Part shown: positions 45,948 through 56,900 of the stretch, piece after piece
Layout of the letters: the number at the start of each line of letters is the position of its first letter
How positions within the stretch are numbered: position 1 is the first letter of the stretch
Source of the DNA: Agelas oroides
Taxonomy: Eukaryota; Porifera; Demospongiae; Agelasida; Agelasidae
Assembly: GCA_949130485.1 (NCBI GenBank)
Contig: OX422186.1
Location: 2,645,313 to 2,709,312 of the forward strand
Reading direction: 5' to 3'
Length of the DNA stretch: 64,000 nucleotides
The notes under the pieces: model-generated
Seen by the model: only the letters and a program-made list of their open reading frames with translations
Databases searched by the model: none
Told to the model about the DNA's origin: nothing
Made by a program: the position numbers and the translations under genes

Positions 45948-47166
45948 CAGAGCTGGGAAGTTTGGGTCTGGCTTGATATCTTGTCTTTAGTTCTCAGTGA
46001 AAAGAACCTTTTCTAGGTAGTCAGTCAACCAGTGACATCTTATTTCACCAGTGGCTTTCTGTGGAGCGTCATACACAAATCAGAAGGGCAAATGATAGAA
46101 GGAAGGCTATTGGGTTTTGCGTTACTACAAATGTGGAAATGAGGTAAGTCCTCAGCCACAGTATCACCAAGCAGTGGAGTTCCCCACTCCAAGCCAATGC
46201 GTCAAACAAATAGGAAAACTGTCTACCAATGAGACGAATGTGTGATTATTACAATGTGAACATTTATTGTTGGTGTGAATGCAGTCAGATGTGCGAAATT
46301 TTATCTTGAGTTACAAGTTGTATACATGAAGGCTGCTCTTACATAGGTTAATTGATATTGAATGTTGTACATGTGTTGTAACTGAGCAATGTAGCAAACT
46401 CTGTCTTGCTGGAAAGTTTGTAACAGCAATGGTAGCTGCACTCTGGGCTACTCCTTGTTGTGAAATAAATGTATACAGCTAGCTAGCTAGCTATACGTAC
46501 ATACATGTATTAGTTATGATACAGCCATGGTTATTGTCGAGGCTTGGTAATCATGACGTAAGCATAATGAGGCTTGGTAGTCATGTTTTATTGTCAGCCC
46601 CACATGTAATGTAAATGTATGCCATGTTTTTGGCCTCAGGGGGGCACAGGTTTAATCTATTACTTATTGTGCAGTATCCAAGATCAATTAGTGATGACTT
46701 GTCCTGGTATAGTGTGGGTAATATCACATGTTTAGTCAACATAGCATTGGTAGGAAAAGCTCCTGGGACAGCAATGTAGATCAAGCTGGATGTTTACAAT
46801 GGGCTTGCTTGTTTATACCTACAATCAAGACCATGAGCGATGGAGGTCAAGCTGAACACTTCCCTTGCGCATGGCTCATGCTCATGCTCAGCAGCGATAG
46901 CAATCATGTGTGCCTAAATGCATGTCTGGAATTTATGGTCAATAACCACCCACCTCCAACAAAGGAGCCCAAAGACAAGGGTGGGTTGTTACTTAATTGG
47001 TTGCTGTTGCTATTAGTGCACATTCAAGGTAGTTTACACTGTAAACAAGGTAGTTAATGGGAACATCATTTACAAGTTTCTGTGGTTTATAAAAATAGAA
47101 ACTATAAATTCAATTACTTATAGAAACAAGGGTGAAGTAGAGATTGCAAGCTTTCTTGTATATGAA
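45948..47166. other. No gene recognised
   Basis: GAGGCTTGGTAATCATGACG at about 46540 is mirrored in the window near 54092-54112, a shared short repeat. Otherwise only short ORFs and an AGCTAGCTAGC run near 46480. Confidence 0.35.
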
Positions 47167-47284
47167 ATACCATGGCTTGCAGTGCAATTTAGGATTACTT
47201 GCACAAGGTTTGTAATTTCATGAGGCAAAGCCGAGTAACCTTACCAGCGTAATTAATCCCAAATTGCACTGCAAGCCATGGTAT
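47167..47284. mobile_element. 118-bp inverted-repeat element
   Basis: ATACCATGGCTTGCAGTGCA at the left is mirrored at the right by TGCACTGCAAGCCATGGTAT. The inner TTTAGGATTA and TAATCCCAAA also pair. Arms are about 30 bp. No ORF. Confidence 0.8.
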
Positions 47285-47299
47285 CACATAGTAATCATA

Positions 47300-47797
47300 T
47301 ACCATATAGGGCTGTAATTTTCACGTTTTTCGCAGTCAAGTGGGATCTGCAAAAAAACAACCCGCAAAAATTTGTGACTTGTATCCATGTGCGAGTACTT
47401 TTACAGACATTTGTGTCTATGAAACATGTCACTGCCACAACAGCTATCCTACGAAAACAGTTACCAAACTCCAAGAGCCACTCCCTTTCTTGGTTTAGCC
47501 TGCTGCTGTCTGTGCCTAGTCTCGGGCAAGCCAGCCCACTTCTGCCTATGATACTAGTCAGTATGCTGCTAACAAGTGCGTCCATAACCATAATACTGCA
47601 CAACATGATAAAAAAAGTCTCTGTTGCGAGCATCTCTGGTATAAACTATAGCTAGCATGCTTCACGCTTGGTAAATGTCAATAAATGATATTGTAAATTT
47701 GCTTTCCGCAAAAATTTAACCACGAAAATTTTTCGTAATACAATAGATCATGGTTCTGCACAAATTTTGTCCTGCAAAAAATACACACTATATGGTA
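47300..47797. mobile_element. 0.5-kb element with TACCATATAG ends
   Basis: TACCATATAG at the left and CTATATGGTA at the right are inverted, and the sub-terminal regions share CGCAAAAATTT and TGCAAAAAA wording in opposite orientation. Two overlapping ORFs of 112-125 codons (47278-47655 plus, 47295-47633 minus) have no known motif and are not called. Confidence 0.5.
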
Positions 47798-48159
47798 GGT
47801 TTCTTCACCTAAGCTTACACTTGTGTATACAATGATGCTATTATGAGCAACTAGTTAGTGCACTAGTGGGAAGAGGAGAAGGCATGCCGGCAATTGGTTG
47901 TTCGATCTACAAAGCATGCGAATCAAACCTGAACGATTCTCTGCTCAATGTCGTTCACCAAGAAACACACAGAATCATCCAGGAAAACAGGCCTACAATC
48001 TTCTGCTACCTATCAGCAATCCTCCGCCAGGCTCTGGTGACCTGAAAGTTTAGAAGACATGGTAATGGTCGTCCTATCACTGCTTTGAAGTCAAGGGTAG
48101 CGATTCTCGTCGGCAATTCACTGGAGAGCAGCTAATACAACTTTCTGCCATTGTTTCTT
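47798..48159. other. Non-coding stretch
   Basis: Nothing recognised. Confidence 0.35.
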
Positions 48160-48500
48160 TCATAGAAAGGTGGAACAGAGATTCGTGTGGAGGGACACCA
48201 TGGGATGTCCCTTCATGTCCCATGATGTTCCTTGGGAACTAAGGGATGGGATGGACAGACAGGACAGAGAGCTGCGTTGAGGGACACCATGAGATGTCCC
48301 TTCATATCCCATGAGTGTACCTTGGGGACTGAGGGATGGGATAGACAGCTGTGAGGGACACCATGGGAAGTTCTTCACTGTTCATATCTCCCTTGGGCAC
48401 TGAGGGATAGGACAGCTGGAACAGAGGGTTGTGTTCAGGGACACAATATGATGTCCCTTGATGTTCCATTCATCCCTGAGGGACTGAGGTATGGTACAAA
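48160..48500. repeat. Imperfect tandem repeat, GAGGGACACCATGGGATGTCC
   Basis: Three to four diverged copies of a unit of roughly 70-110 bp containing GAGGGACACCATG, GATGTCCCTTCAT and GACTGAGGGATGGGAT. The CCATGGGA and GTCCC wording echoes the 73-bp repeat of 54-55 kb but is not the same unit. Confidence 0.7.
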
Positions 48501-49557
48501 AGTGGCAAGTCCCTTATGCTCATACTGTCACCATCTTGTCTGAGTTTGGAAATAGCCTGGCCATTGATTGCTTATTTACAAGACGACAAAGGAGCTAGGA
48601 TGTCTCAAATTCCCCATGACCAGTCAATGGCAATGCTGGACATATGGTGGGAACTGAATGGTGAAAATGGTGGTCATCTTCCATCAAATAAGATCACTCC
48701 ATGGAAAAGTCTTGGAATTGCTTAGAGAGACATTTGAGAGACAAACAAAGTCAAGTTGTACTAAGACAGTTTTCTATTCAAACAGAGGTGTTATGTAAAG
48801 AAATACGGGCCATTTGATAGAAAAAGGGTCTTCAGGGTGATTTCTGGAAATCTGCACTTTTATGCACCAAATTATACTTCATCAATGACATGGCGGACTC
48901 AGAACTCTGTATACCTAATTATCAGGTTATTCGCGATGATTGCAACCGCCATGGTGGAGGAGTGTTGATGTATGTGCTGTAAACTAACAGACATTATGCA
49001 CACTTTTTCTCTAACGCAGGCTGTTGGAGAGTCAACACACACCACACCCACTGGCAAAGAGACTCTGATTGATTGAGCACTGGTTTCCCAGATGACAAAA
49101 CTGAGACACTGTGCAGTGATACCACCTTTAGCAAACTCAGATCACAATGCCCGGGCTTCTATTACAGTGGATGTGGAAACTACCTGGAAACCAGACAAGA
49201 TTAAAGCCAAGACAAATATGGAGGTATGCACAGGGAGATTTTGAAAGAGCAAAAAATATGCTGTCTAGTGTTGACTGGGAACAACTGATAGACCCTACCG
49301 ACATTAATCAATCCCTGTTAACCTGGGAGAATTATTTTAGGAATGTAATGGAATCCTGTATGCCCAAGGGTATCCTTCCCAAGAGGAAAAATCTTCCCTG
49401 GCTTTCAAAGAACATACGATGGGCAATGCAGAAGAGGAACAACATAATTATACAAAAGGGCCAAGTTGTCTGGGTGTTCACAGCTTTGGAACAAGTTTAG
49501 AACAATGAGAAACAAGGTCACAACTATGTTGCAGAATTCTAAACAGGCGTTTTTTAA

Positions 49558-50150
49558 CCCTTTGGGTCCTAAAATTACTTGCAAAATTTAATCCACATGG
49601 TATAGGTGCTGACAACTGTACTTCAAGCGCTGCTCAATACACCCTACGACAAAAATTACAGCGTTCAACAGTCTCGAGGGTATGCCCCGATGGTTATTTA
49701 TAATGATTATTGCTCTGGGCAGGAAGAGGTGGGATGCAAGGGGTGGGGCCAACTCCGAGGTAGCCACGCGGTAAGCGTGCTAGTCGTAGCTTTGTAAAAC
49801 TGTCTGTTTTCACGTTTGCTGCTGCTAATCGCTTCACTGCTGGAGAGAAGAGGTTCATAGTAACTCACAACAGGAGCGCTACTCCAGGTAAGCTCGGAAC
49901 AAAGGCCGTTTTACTTGTACCGTTCGATCGACGTTATCGCTGGCACAATGTCTCTGTTTTGACAGCTGCTTGCCTCATTGTACAGGACCTTAGCCCGCCT
50001 TTATTACTAGAGCCTGAGAGAGAGGAAGTACTAATAAACTAACTGTAGTAATGTCGGCGCTTGGGCATAAAGCGTTGCAAAGAGAGAAGCCACAAAATAG
50101 TTCAATGTCAAAATGTTGCAGATCTATCTGCAACATTCGGACTTAAAGGG
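49558..50150. mobile_element. 593-bp piggyBac-like MITE (TTAA target)
   Basis: TTAA (49554-49557) is followed by CCCTTTGGGTCC, and the right end GGACTTAAAGGG is followed by TTAA (50151-50154). TTAA duplication plus CCCTTT ends fit piggyBac. Just inside the right end is a hairpin, TGTTGCAGAT...ATCTGCAACA. Removing the element with one TTAA leaves the LINE frame open across the junction. No ORF. Confidence 0.85.
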
Positions 50151-51620
50151 TTAATAGAAATGTGAACACAACCAATAAAAAGCAGTTCTGGAAAACAATT
50201 AATGAAGTACATGAGATTAGATAAGTCTACAATACCGACTCTTTCACTGGACGACAATGAAGCGATCACAGACAAAGATAAATCAACCATGTTCAACTCA
50301 TACTTCTCTGACTGTTTTAATAAGTCATTACCACCTCTAGATGTGCCATCAGAAACTATGCTGTCTGAAGTTAATCCTAACACTATTGAGGAATTACTGT
50401 GTACTGAAGAGGAGGTCCTGCAACTGGATCTCCGGTAGGATGTTGAAAGCAACAGCAGTTAGTGTTGCTGCACCGGTTACCAAACTATTTAATTTATCTA
50501 TCTCCTCAGGAACCTTTCCTACTAAATGGAAACTTTCCTCAGTTGTACACATCCCCAAATCTTCAGACAAGGGCAGTCCTAAAAACTATCGCCCAATATC
50601 ACTGCTGCCCATACTAAGGGAGAAACATGGTCTACTGTCAAAACATCTACAACTTTCTGAACCAATTTATGATTCACAGTTTGGTTTCCAACGAGGAAAA
50701 TCAACTACTACTGCTCTATTGGAAACTACTCATAACTCGTTGCAACTGCTGGAGAGTGGGAGGGACATAGGAGCCATCTTTTTTGATTTCAAAAAGGCCT
50801 TCGATTCTGTACCCCATCGTGCATTGATAGACAAGCTTAAGGGTATCAATCTGAATCCTCTACTTCTGCACTGGATTCAGAGTTACCTCTCTGGCAGGAG
50901 TCAAGAAGTCCTAGTGAATGGGGAGAAATCGGACCCATGTCAGGGATCAGTCATTGGTCCTCTTTTGTTCCTGATATATATTGATGGCATCAAAACAACC
51001 CCCCTATCTGGTGAAAGCCATCTAACATTATATGCTGACAATATGCTGCTTTATAGACCAATTACAAGCATAGCTGATTTTGCATTGTTGCAACAAGACA
51101 TTGATAGCATATCCGACTGGGTTGACAAAAACTATCTGCAATTTAATGTTCAGAAATGCAAATTCATGCACATAACAAGAAAGACCAAATGCAGTCAACC
51201 GGCTTCACACCTAACCCTTTATGGCCAGCCTCTAGAGAGAGTCAACACATACGTACAAATATCTTGGTCTGTTGCTATCAAGTGATTTATCCTGGACCCA
51301 GCACATTAATAACATATGTACTAAAGCTAAGAAGCTCTTTGGCCTAATCTACCGTCGCTTTTACCAATTCTCTACTCCTGCGAGTCTTTTTCAGATGTAC
51401 ATCTCGTTGGTCCGTCCCAATCTGGAATATGCCAGTCAAGTATGGAGCCCATACAAAGTCGGAGAAGTTAATTCTTTAGAACATGTTCAAAAGTTTGCAC
51501 TACGTATGTGCGCTAAATCTTGGGACACTAGCTACCAAGAATTACTTCAGTTGTTCTCCTTACCAGATCTCCAGCAACGCAGGCTTTACCTGGATCTGTG
51601 CACAATGTTTAGAATATTAA

Positions 51621-51872
51621 GTGGCAGTCCCGTGTAGAAATCGAAGGTTATTCCGTCGCATATTTCGATCGCATCGCTGCGTTCAAAGCGCCGTATCGCT
51701 GAACTTCCGTTAAGGGCGGGGCTCATACTTGCTTCGTAGATGATCTAATGAGTTTACGAAGCGCGTATGAGCGCCGCCCTTGACGGAAGTTCAGCGATAC
51801 GGCGCTTTGAACGCAGCGATGTGATCGAAATACGCGACGGAATAACCTTCGATTTCTACACGGGACTGCCAC
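51621..51872. mobile_element. 252-bp perfect-ended palindrome inserted in LINE
   Basis: GTGGCAGTCCCGTGTAGAAA at the left is exactly mirrored at the right (TTTCTACACGGGACTGCCAC). The arms pair over about 110 bp each, including GATACGGCGCTTTGAACGCA and GGAAGTTCAGC. It separates the LINE thumb region from its conserved C-terminal end. GC/CpG content is higher than in the surroundings. No ORF. Confidence 0.9.
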
Positions 51873-52295
51873 ATAAATGGATTATTTTATTTTCCTAATG
51901 ATGTGTTTGTACACCAAACCTCTAGCATAATCACTCGCTCGTCAACCTCTCAAACTCTTACCTGTCCTTTTGCACGTACATGTAGTTATTTTAACTCATT
52001 TGTGCCACGCACCATCCGTTCATGGAATTTCTTGCCTACCTCTGTAACTAGTATTAATAGTCTTTTAAGTTAAATCTCCCGGCACATATGTATTAGCTTT
52101 TGCTATTTTGTGTCCTTTGCATATATGCAAGACCTTTAATAAAAAAAAATAAATAAATAAATAAAAAATCAAAGAACATTTGTCAAAATAACTCATTTAT
52201 TGTGAAGTTAGATCTTAAAAACAAATCATGTACAAAAGAAACTTTGAGAAAAAACAAAAACACTAGTTTAACAAGTGTTTCATGCTGGATGTGGG

Positions 52296-52438
52296 TAGCC
52301 TCGTTCCCAGGCTCTCCCCGTGCGCGAACGAAAAATCGAAAGGAAAGGGGAGAGCCTGGTAAAAATTTATCACGTGAGAAACGTCATATACCATACTGCA
52401 AGCGACGGAAAGCTGGGCAGGACCTGGGAATGAGGCTA
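52296..52438. mobile_element. 143-bp Mutator-like MITE, 9-bp target duplication
   Basis: Ends TAGCCTCGTTCCCAGGC and CCTGGGAATGAGGCTA. The flanking 9-mers are GGATGTGGG (52287-52295) and GGATATGGG (52439-52447). The interior contains TTTATCACGTGAGAAACGTC, the sequence cut by the hAT element in the sister copy at 15819. Confidence 0.85.
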
Positions 52439-53176
52439 GGATATGGGCATGTGTGCACATTCTGATTTTTATAGCTCAGGCATTTGTCAAATGGGAAATG
52501 ATTGTCAACCACATCCACTTTCTAGCTCTGTTTGTGCCAGAAAATTTGGCTGGTCATCCTCATTTGAACCAAGTCTAGAGATCACGGGGCCAAGGTCCAA
52601 TTAATTTTTACTCCGAGTGTCCATATCAGAATCTTCTGCCGTAACCATATGTGTTTCTAGGTCCTCCAAAGCAAACCCATAGAATTAATCATCCTGCTGA
52701 GTGAATGCAGCAAAGAATGCTTATGCCATCACTATGAGTGGCCATAGCTCACATTAGCTGTAGCGACACTACTAAATGTTAAGGAGTTAAAGCTACCGTA
52801 TTTATTCAAATAAAATGCATGATCCAATCTAGCGCAGAAATTCAATTCTGAGAATTTATGAGCAGATCCAATTTAGTACAAGCTGCCACTGATTGATCTT
52901 GGGTTGGTCCAATTTAGCGCAATACCAGGAATGAAGCTTCTCAGTTGTCTCATTCATTATGACAACAAAAGGCATTTATAAATTCTGCCATCAAACTATA
53001 ATTTGGTACACTTTTCTGCTTCACATGGATCCAGGGTTTTTTGCACTCATTTGTATTCCTTGCCTTCTTAAATGAAGGCACATTACAGGATATGAATGTG
53101 GGAGATGAAAGAATCTGCTTCATTCTGAGCTACTGAAGAGGGTTTTCAAATGAAAAGGGTCGGCAGGACTAGATGA
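52439..53176. other. No gene recognised
   Basis: TACCGTATTTATTCAAATAA at 52796 followed by repeated GATCCAATYTAGYRCA motifs (52829-52925) resembles one end of an inverted-repeat element; the partner end was not found. No exon upstream of the 53177 frame was secured. Confidence 0.35.
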
Positions 53177-54002
53177 GGGTTAATAGAAAAGAGTTCCCAT
53201 AAACTGTTTGTGAATCCAGACAATGTGTTTAAATCACTCTTCAACTTCACAGACAAAGCTCGTTCACACTCGCTAATATCCTCAGACCCATTTGGAATGT
53301 GTTTTTGTAGCAATGAGGGTCAACCCAACGTTGGCATAGAACAGTCCATTCAGAAAGAGGCCTATCCGGGACAAATATTTATGTACGTAGAAGCTGTGGC
53401 AGTTGGTCAGTACAATGGAACAACACTAGCCTCCTTCCCAGGCCTACCCCGTTTTTTGTTCTTCGGTTTGTGTTCAGTATAATACACGGAGGCAGAAGAG
53501 CGCGAAAAACGGGGAAGGCCTGGGAACACTTATCACGTGAATGACGTCAGGTGGACGCAAGGTGGACGTAGGGGGGGCGGTGCCCGACTACAAGTACGTG
53601 CGCAATAAACCTGAGAGCAGGTTTCTTACCGGTCAAGCGGAGTACTCGCGATCTTGTGAACGTCTGGGGTCTTGCCCAGTGACGGAGCGCTCGATGATGA
53701 AGTCTAGTACGTTATTTCATGAATTTAAATACGGATCCCTCCCCCCCTACGTCCACCTCACATCCACCTGACGTCATTCACGTGATAAGCTTTCCCAGGC
53801 CTTCCCCGTTTTTCGCGCTCTTCCGCCTCCGTGTATTATACTGAATGAAGAACAAAAAACGGGGTAGGCCTGGGAACGAGGCTAGAACAACACCAGGTGT
53901 AGTCCTTGCAAGAGCTGTCACTAGTAATACTAAAGGAGGTGCATTTGGCACAAGAAAGCAAACGCTCATGTACCAGGCTTCAGTATTCCGTTTCATCCAT
54001 CA
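53177..54002 (+). pseudogene. Exon of an unrecognised, probably extracellular protein, split by a transposon
   Basis: An open frame from 53177 reads KLFVNPDNVFKSLFNFTDKA, PFGMCFCSNEGQPN, then QKEAYPGQIFMYVEAVAVGQ and YNGTT up to 53426. After the 458-bp insertion it resumes in the same frame with TPGVVLARAVTSNTKGGAFG and ends at CATCA|GTGAGT (54002), a strong donor. The CxC cluster, the YPGQ...VAVGQ pattern and an N-glycosylation site suggest a secreted or surface protein. I recall similar wording in uncharacterised large proteins of sponges and cnidarians but cannot name the family. Only this exon is seen; the insertion should disrupt it unless spliced out, so it is listed as broken. Confidence 0.55.
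53427..53884. mobile_element. 458-bp Mutator-like element, exact 9-bp duplication
   Basis: Ends TAGCCTCCTTCCCAGGCC and GGCCTGGGAACGAGGCTA. GAACAACAC occurs at 53418-53426 and 53885-53893. The arms of about 150 bp include CCCCGTTTTTTGTTCTT, TATAATACACGGAGGC, TTATCACGTGAATGACGTCA and GTGGACG. The spacer (about 53590-53740) is unique with no protein-like ORF. It interrupts the frame of 53177-54002, and one GAACAACAC copy fits that frame. Confidence 0.92.
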
Positions 54003-54188
54003 GTGAGTATGAGATAATTCAGTTGGTCCCTGCTACCTAGCTTCCCTATGCTTATGTTACACCTCCTCCTACGCAACTCCTCCTACGCTACGTCATGATT
54101 ACCAAGCCTCGCTCCACTTTGCTGTGGTCGGCAATGAACAACGCTTATCCTACAGTGTCCCCTAGCAATAGTGAATGTACCGCATATC
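54003..54188. other. Intron-like sequence
   Basis: Follows the donor at 54003. Contains the repeated ACTCCTCCTACG and the CGTCATGATTACCAAGCCTC motif shared, inverted, with 46540. Confidence 0.3.
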
Positions 54189-54329
54189 ATGGTAACAGCA
54201 CTCTTAAGGCATGGTCAGGTTAGGGCAAGCTTGAGGTATGTCCAGTACTGCCACGGCTTGTCCTAGGACAACTCGGGACATCCCTAGATACATAGGACAC
54301 CCCAGTATCACATACCCAGGAGGTCCCAG

Positions 54330-55227
54330 ATTGTCCCCATGGTACTAAGTATCCCGGGATACCCAGGACAGTCCTGGGTAGTCCCACAAGGCATGGAGTC
54401 CCATGGATCCCGAGATACTAAGTATCCCGGTATACTCAGGACAATCCCGGGTAGTCCCACCAGGCATGGAGTCCCATGGATCCCGAGATACTAAGTATCC
54501 CGGGATACCCAGGACAGTCTCCAGTAGTCCCACCAGGCATGGAGTCCCATGGATCCCAAGATACTAAGTATCCCGGGATACCCAGGACAGTCCCGGGTAG
54601 TCCCACCAGGCATGGAGTCCCATGGATCCCGAGATTCTAAGTATCCCGGGATTCCCAGGACAGTCCCGGGTAGTCCCACCAGGCATGGAGTTCCATGGAT
54701 CCCGAGATACTAAGTATTCCGGGATACCCAGGACAGTCCCCGGTAGTCCCACCAGGCATGGAGTCCCATGGATCCCGAGATACTAAGTATTCCGGGATAC
54801 CCAGGACAGTCCCGGGTAGTCCCACCAGGCATGGAGTCCCATGGATCCCGAGATACTAAGTATTCCGGGATACCCAGGACAGTCCCCGGTAGTCCCGCCA
54901 GGCATGGAGTCCCATGGATCCCACGATACTAAGTATCCTGGGATACCCAGGACAGTCCCGGGTAGTCCCACTAGGCATGGAGTCCCATGGATCCCGGGAT
55001 ACTAAGTATCCCAGGATACCCATGACAGTCCCAGGTAGTCCCGCCAGGCATGGAGTCCCATGGATCCCGAGATACTAAGTATCCCGGTATACCCAGGACA
55101 ATCTCGGGTAGTCCTGTCATGCATGGAACCCCATGGTACTAAGTATCCCGAGATATCCAGGATAGTCCCAGGTAGTCCCACCAGGCATACAGTCCCATGG
55201 TACTAAGTATCCCGGGATACCCCAGAC
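54330..55227. repeat. 73-bp tandem repeat, about 12 copies
   Basis: The unit contains GTCCCACCAGGCATGGAGTC, CCATGGATCCCGAGATACTA and AGTATCCCGGGATACCCAGG. GCATGGAG recurs every 73 bp (54391, 54464 and so on). The unit is rich in palindromes (GTATCCCGGGATAC). Because 73 is not a multiple of three, the staggered 62-codon minus-strand ORFs are by-products of the repeat. Confidence 0.97.
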
Positions 55228-56084
55228 GAAGTTTTCCAAACACGTGTGAACATAACAAGTACTTGTATTAACAGCCTGCTCCAACTACTCACAGATTCAA
55301 GTTTAATGCACACTGATGTCCAATTATGTGTATATCCACAAGTGAATATTGTAATACGAGATAGGAAATCACAAAACAAACAAGTTAATTTTGTTTCTGA
55401 TTGTGTAGGTCACAAGCATGAAGTAGATAGAACAAAAAATGAGCCTTATTCATGTACCTAGTTATTCGTTTATACCTCGACAGCCAGGAAAACGTTTGCT
55501 CACAGATTTCAGTGTCAACCTGTGAATAAATAAGACATGCTGTATGGTTATATGGATTAGTTTACATGTGTACATGTACCTTTTTGAGCCCATCAAAGTC
55601 ATTGGGGTTACAGTAACGTCTGCACTACAGATCTATATGCCCCTTGAAATGCATTTTGCCAATGACGATTTCCATGGCTGCAATCCTCTTAGTTATATCA
55701 GTTAGTGTGCTCCTCACTGGGTTGTTAGCGAACTTCCTATGCCTATGTAGATGCCATAATATACATATCCCTACTTGTCCCCCCTGGGCATGTACTAGCT
55801 ACGTATATACATGTTTTAGATCAAACAGAAAGAGTAATGATCTCCTATGGTTTCAATTTCTCCACTGAATATCAAGGAATATGTGCCTTAACTCACTTGA
55901 TTATTGCCTTCCAGACCATCTGCTGGTTGCAAGCGCCCACGTGACTCTACCCCACCAGCAGCCCTTAGACGTCCACCACGGAAACTCGACTGAACAGATG
56001 CTGGTCCACAGTAAACTTATAAGTAGCTCACACTCTGCTGCATCCTTGGGTTTGTATTTATTTATCATTATATCTAGCTGCTAC

Positions 56085-56280
56085 AGTCATTCATTGATTA
56101 CCTAAGCTTAACCACCCAGCTCTCACCAATTCACCATACTTTCTACAAGTACTCTGATTATTGTCTATAGTCATTCATTGATTACCTAAGCTTAACCTCC
56201 CAGCTCTCACCAATTCACCATACTTTCTACAAGTACTCTGATTATTGTCTATAGTCATTCATTGATCACCTAAGCTTAAA
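56085..56280. repeat. 84-bp tandem repeat, about 2.3 copies
   Basis: AGTCATTCATTGATTACCTA starts at 56085, 56169 and 56253, with one or two differences between units. Lies in the core of the foldback element. Confidence 0.9.
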
Positions 56281-56439
56281 TAATGATCTACTGCCGATTC
56301 TTAGCTGTGACCAAATACTACAATAATTTCTTTCTCATATCCTGCCTGACCAGGGGGTAGGTGGAAGGAATTTGTCTTTGATGGTGAGCCTCACAAAGTA
56401 TCTCCAATATTAGAGCAAGAGTATTGTTTGATCTTGATA

Positions 56440-56900
56440 CCTGACTGGGACAACTCAGGATCATCCCGGGTTTCCCAGGATACTAAGTATTGGGGAATGT
56501 GAGTATTCTTCCTGACTAATACCTGGGACAACCCGGGAACATCCAGAGTATCCCGGGATACTAAGTATTGGGGAATGTGAGTGTTCTTCCTGACTAATAC
56601 CTGGGACAACCCGGGAACATCCAGAGTATCCCGGGATACTAAGTATTGCGGAATGTGAGTGTTCTCCCTGATTAAAACTTGGGACAACCCTGGCGGGACT
56701 ACTGGGGACTGTCCTGGGTATCCTGGGATACTTAGTATCTCGGGATCCATGGGACTCCATGCCTGGTGGGACTACCCAGGACTGTCCTGGGTACCCCAAG
56801 AACATCCTGAGTATCCTGGGAAACTAAGTATTGCGGAATGTGAGTGTTCTCCCTAAGACTTGGGACAACCCGGGACTATCCCTAGTATCCCGTGGTTGAC
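56440..56900. repeat. Inverted arm of the foldback array (78-bp units plus a 73-bp-type unit)
   Basis: CTAAGTATTG recurs at 56483, 56561 and 56639 (78-bp period) with GAATGTGAGTGTTCTTCCTG spacers. Then one reverse-complement copy of the 73-bp unit (ATCCATGGGACTCCATGCCT) occurs at about 56740-56760. A minus ORF (56391-56750) is a by-product. Confidence 0.85.

Larger units (their letters stand above)
48890..52070 (+). pseudogene. LINE endonuclease-reverse transcriptase, broken
   Basis: Readable pieces: endonuclease core IPNYQVIRDDCNRHGGGVLM (about 48920-48978); after a gap, THTTPTGKETLID and PLANSDHNA with the catalytic S-D-H (49040-49155); a linker to 49500; after the first insertion a frame from 50155; a frameshift near 50436; then the RT with SSVVHIPKSSDKGSPKNYRP, QFGFQRGKSTTTAL, IGAIFFDFKKAFDSVPHRAL (motif A), QGSVIGPLLFLIYIDGI (motif B) and LYADNM where YADD is expected (motif C); a further frameshift at 51280; LVRPNLEYASQVWSP (thumb); and, after the second insertion, the typical end around ARTCSYFNSFVPRTIRSWN. 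The Asp to Asn change and the frameshifts make it inactive. Clade from wording only. Confidence 0.88.
48890..52165 (+). mobile_element. Non-LTR retrotransposon (CR1/L2/Jockey-like LINE), interrupted
   Basis: Endonuclease remnants, a reverse transcriptase and a C-terminal region follow in order on the plus strand, and the element ends in an (AATA)n-like tail (52138-52165), as L2/CR1-like elements do. The 5' end is missing or unrecognisable. Two inverted-repeat elements (49558-50150 and 51621-51872) are inserted in coding sequence. Confidence 0.88.

Noticed and set aside
47278..47655. 125-codon plus and 112-codon minus ORFs
   Set aside because: They lie wholly inside an inverted-repeat element, overlap each other and have no recognisable motif.
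49730..49800. tRNA-like GTAGCCACGCGGTAAGCGTGCTAG segment
   Set aside because: No cloverleaf with the B-box GGTTCRANTCC could be built; it lies inside the piggyBac-like MITE.
52202..52465. ORF with VASFPGSPRARTKNRKERGE
   Set aside because: Translation of the Mutator-like MITE; the same peptide wording appears wherever the MITE does.
54345..54971. Series of 62-codon minus-strand ORFs (MGLPGTVLGIPGYL-type)
   Set aside because: Each is the same translation of the 73-bp tandem repeat shifted by one unit; not genes.
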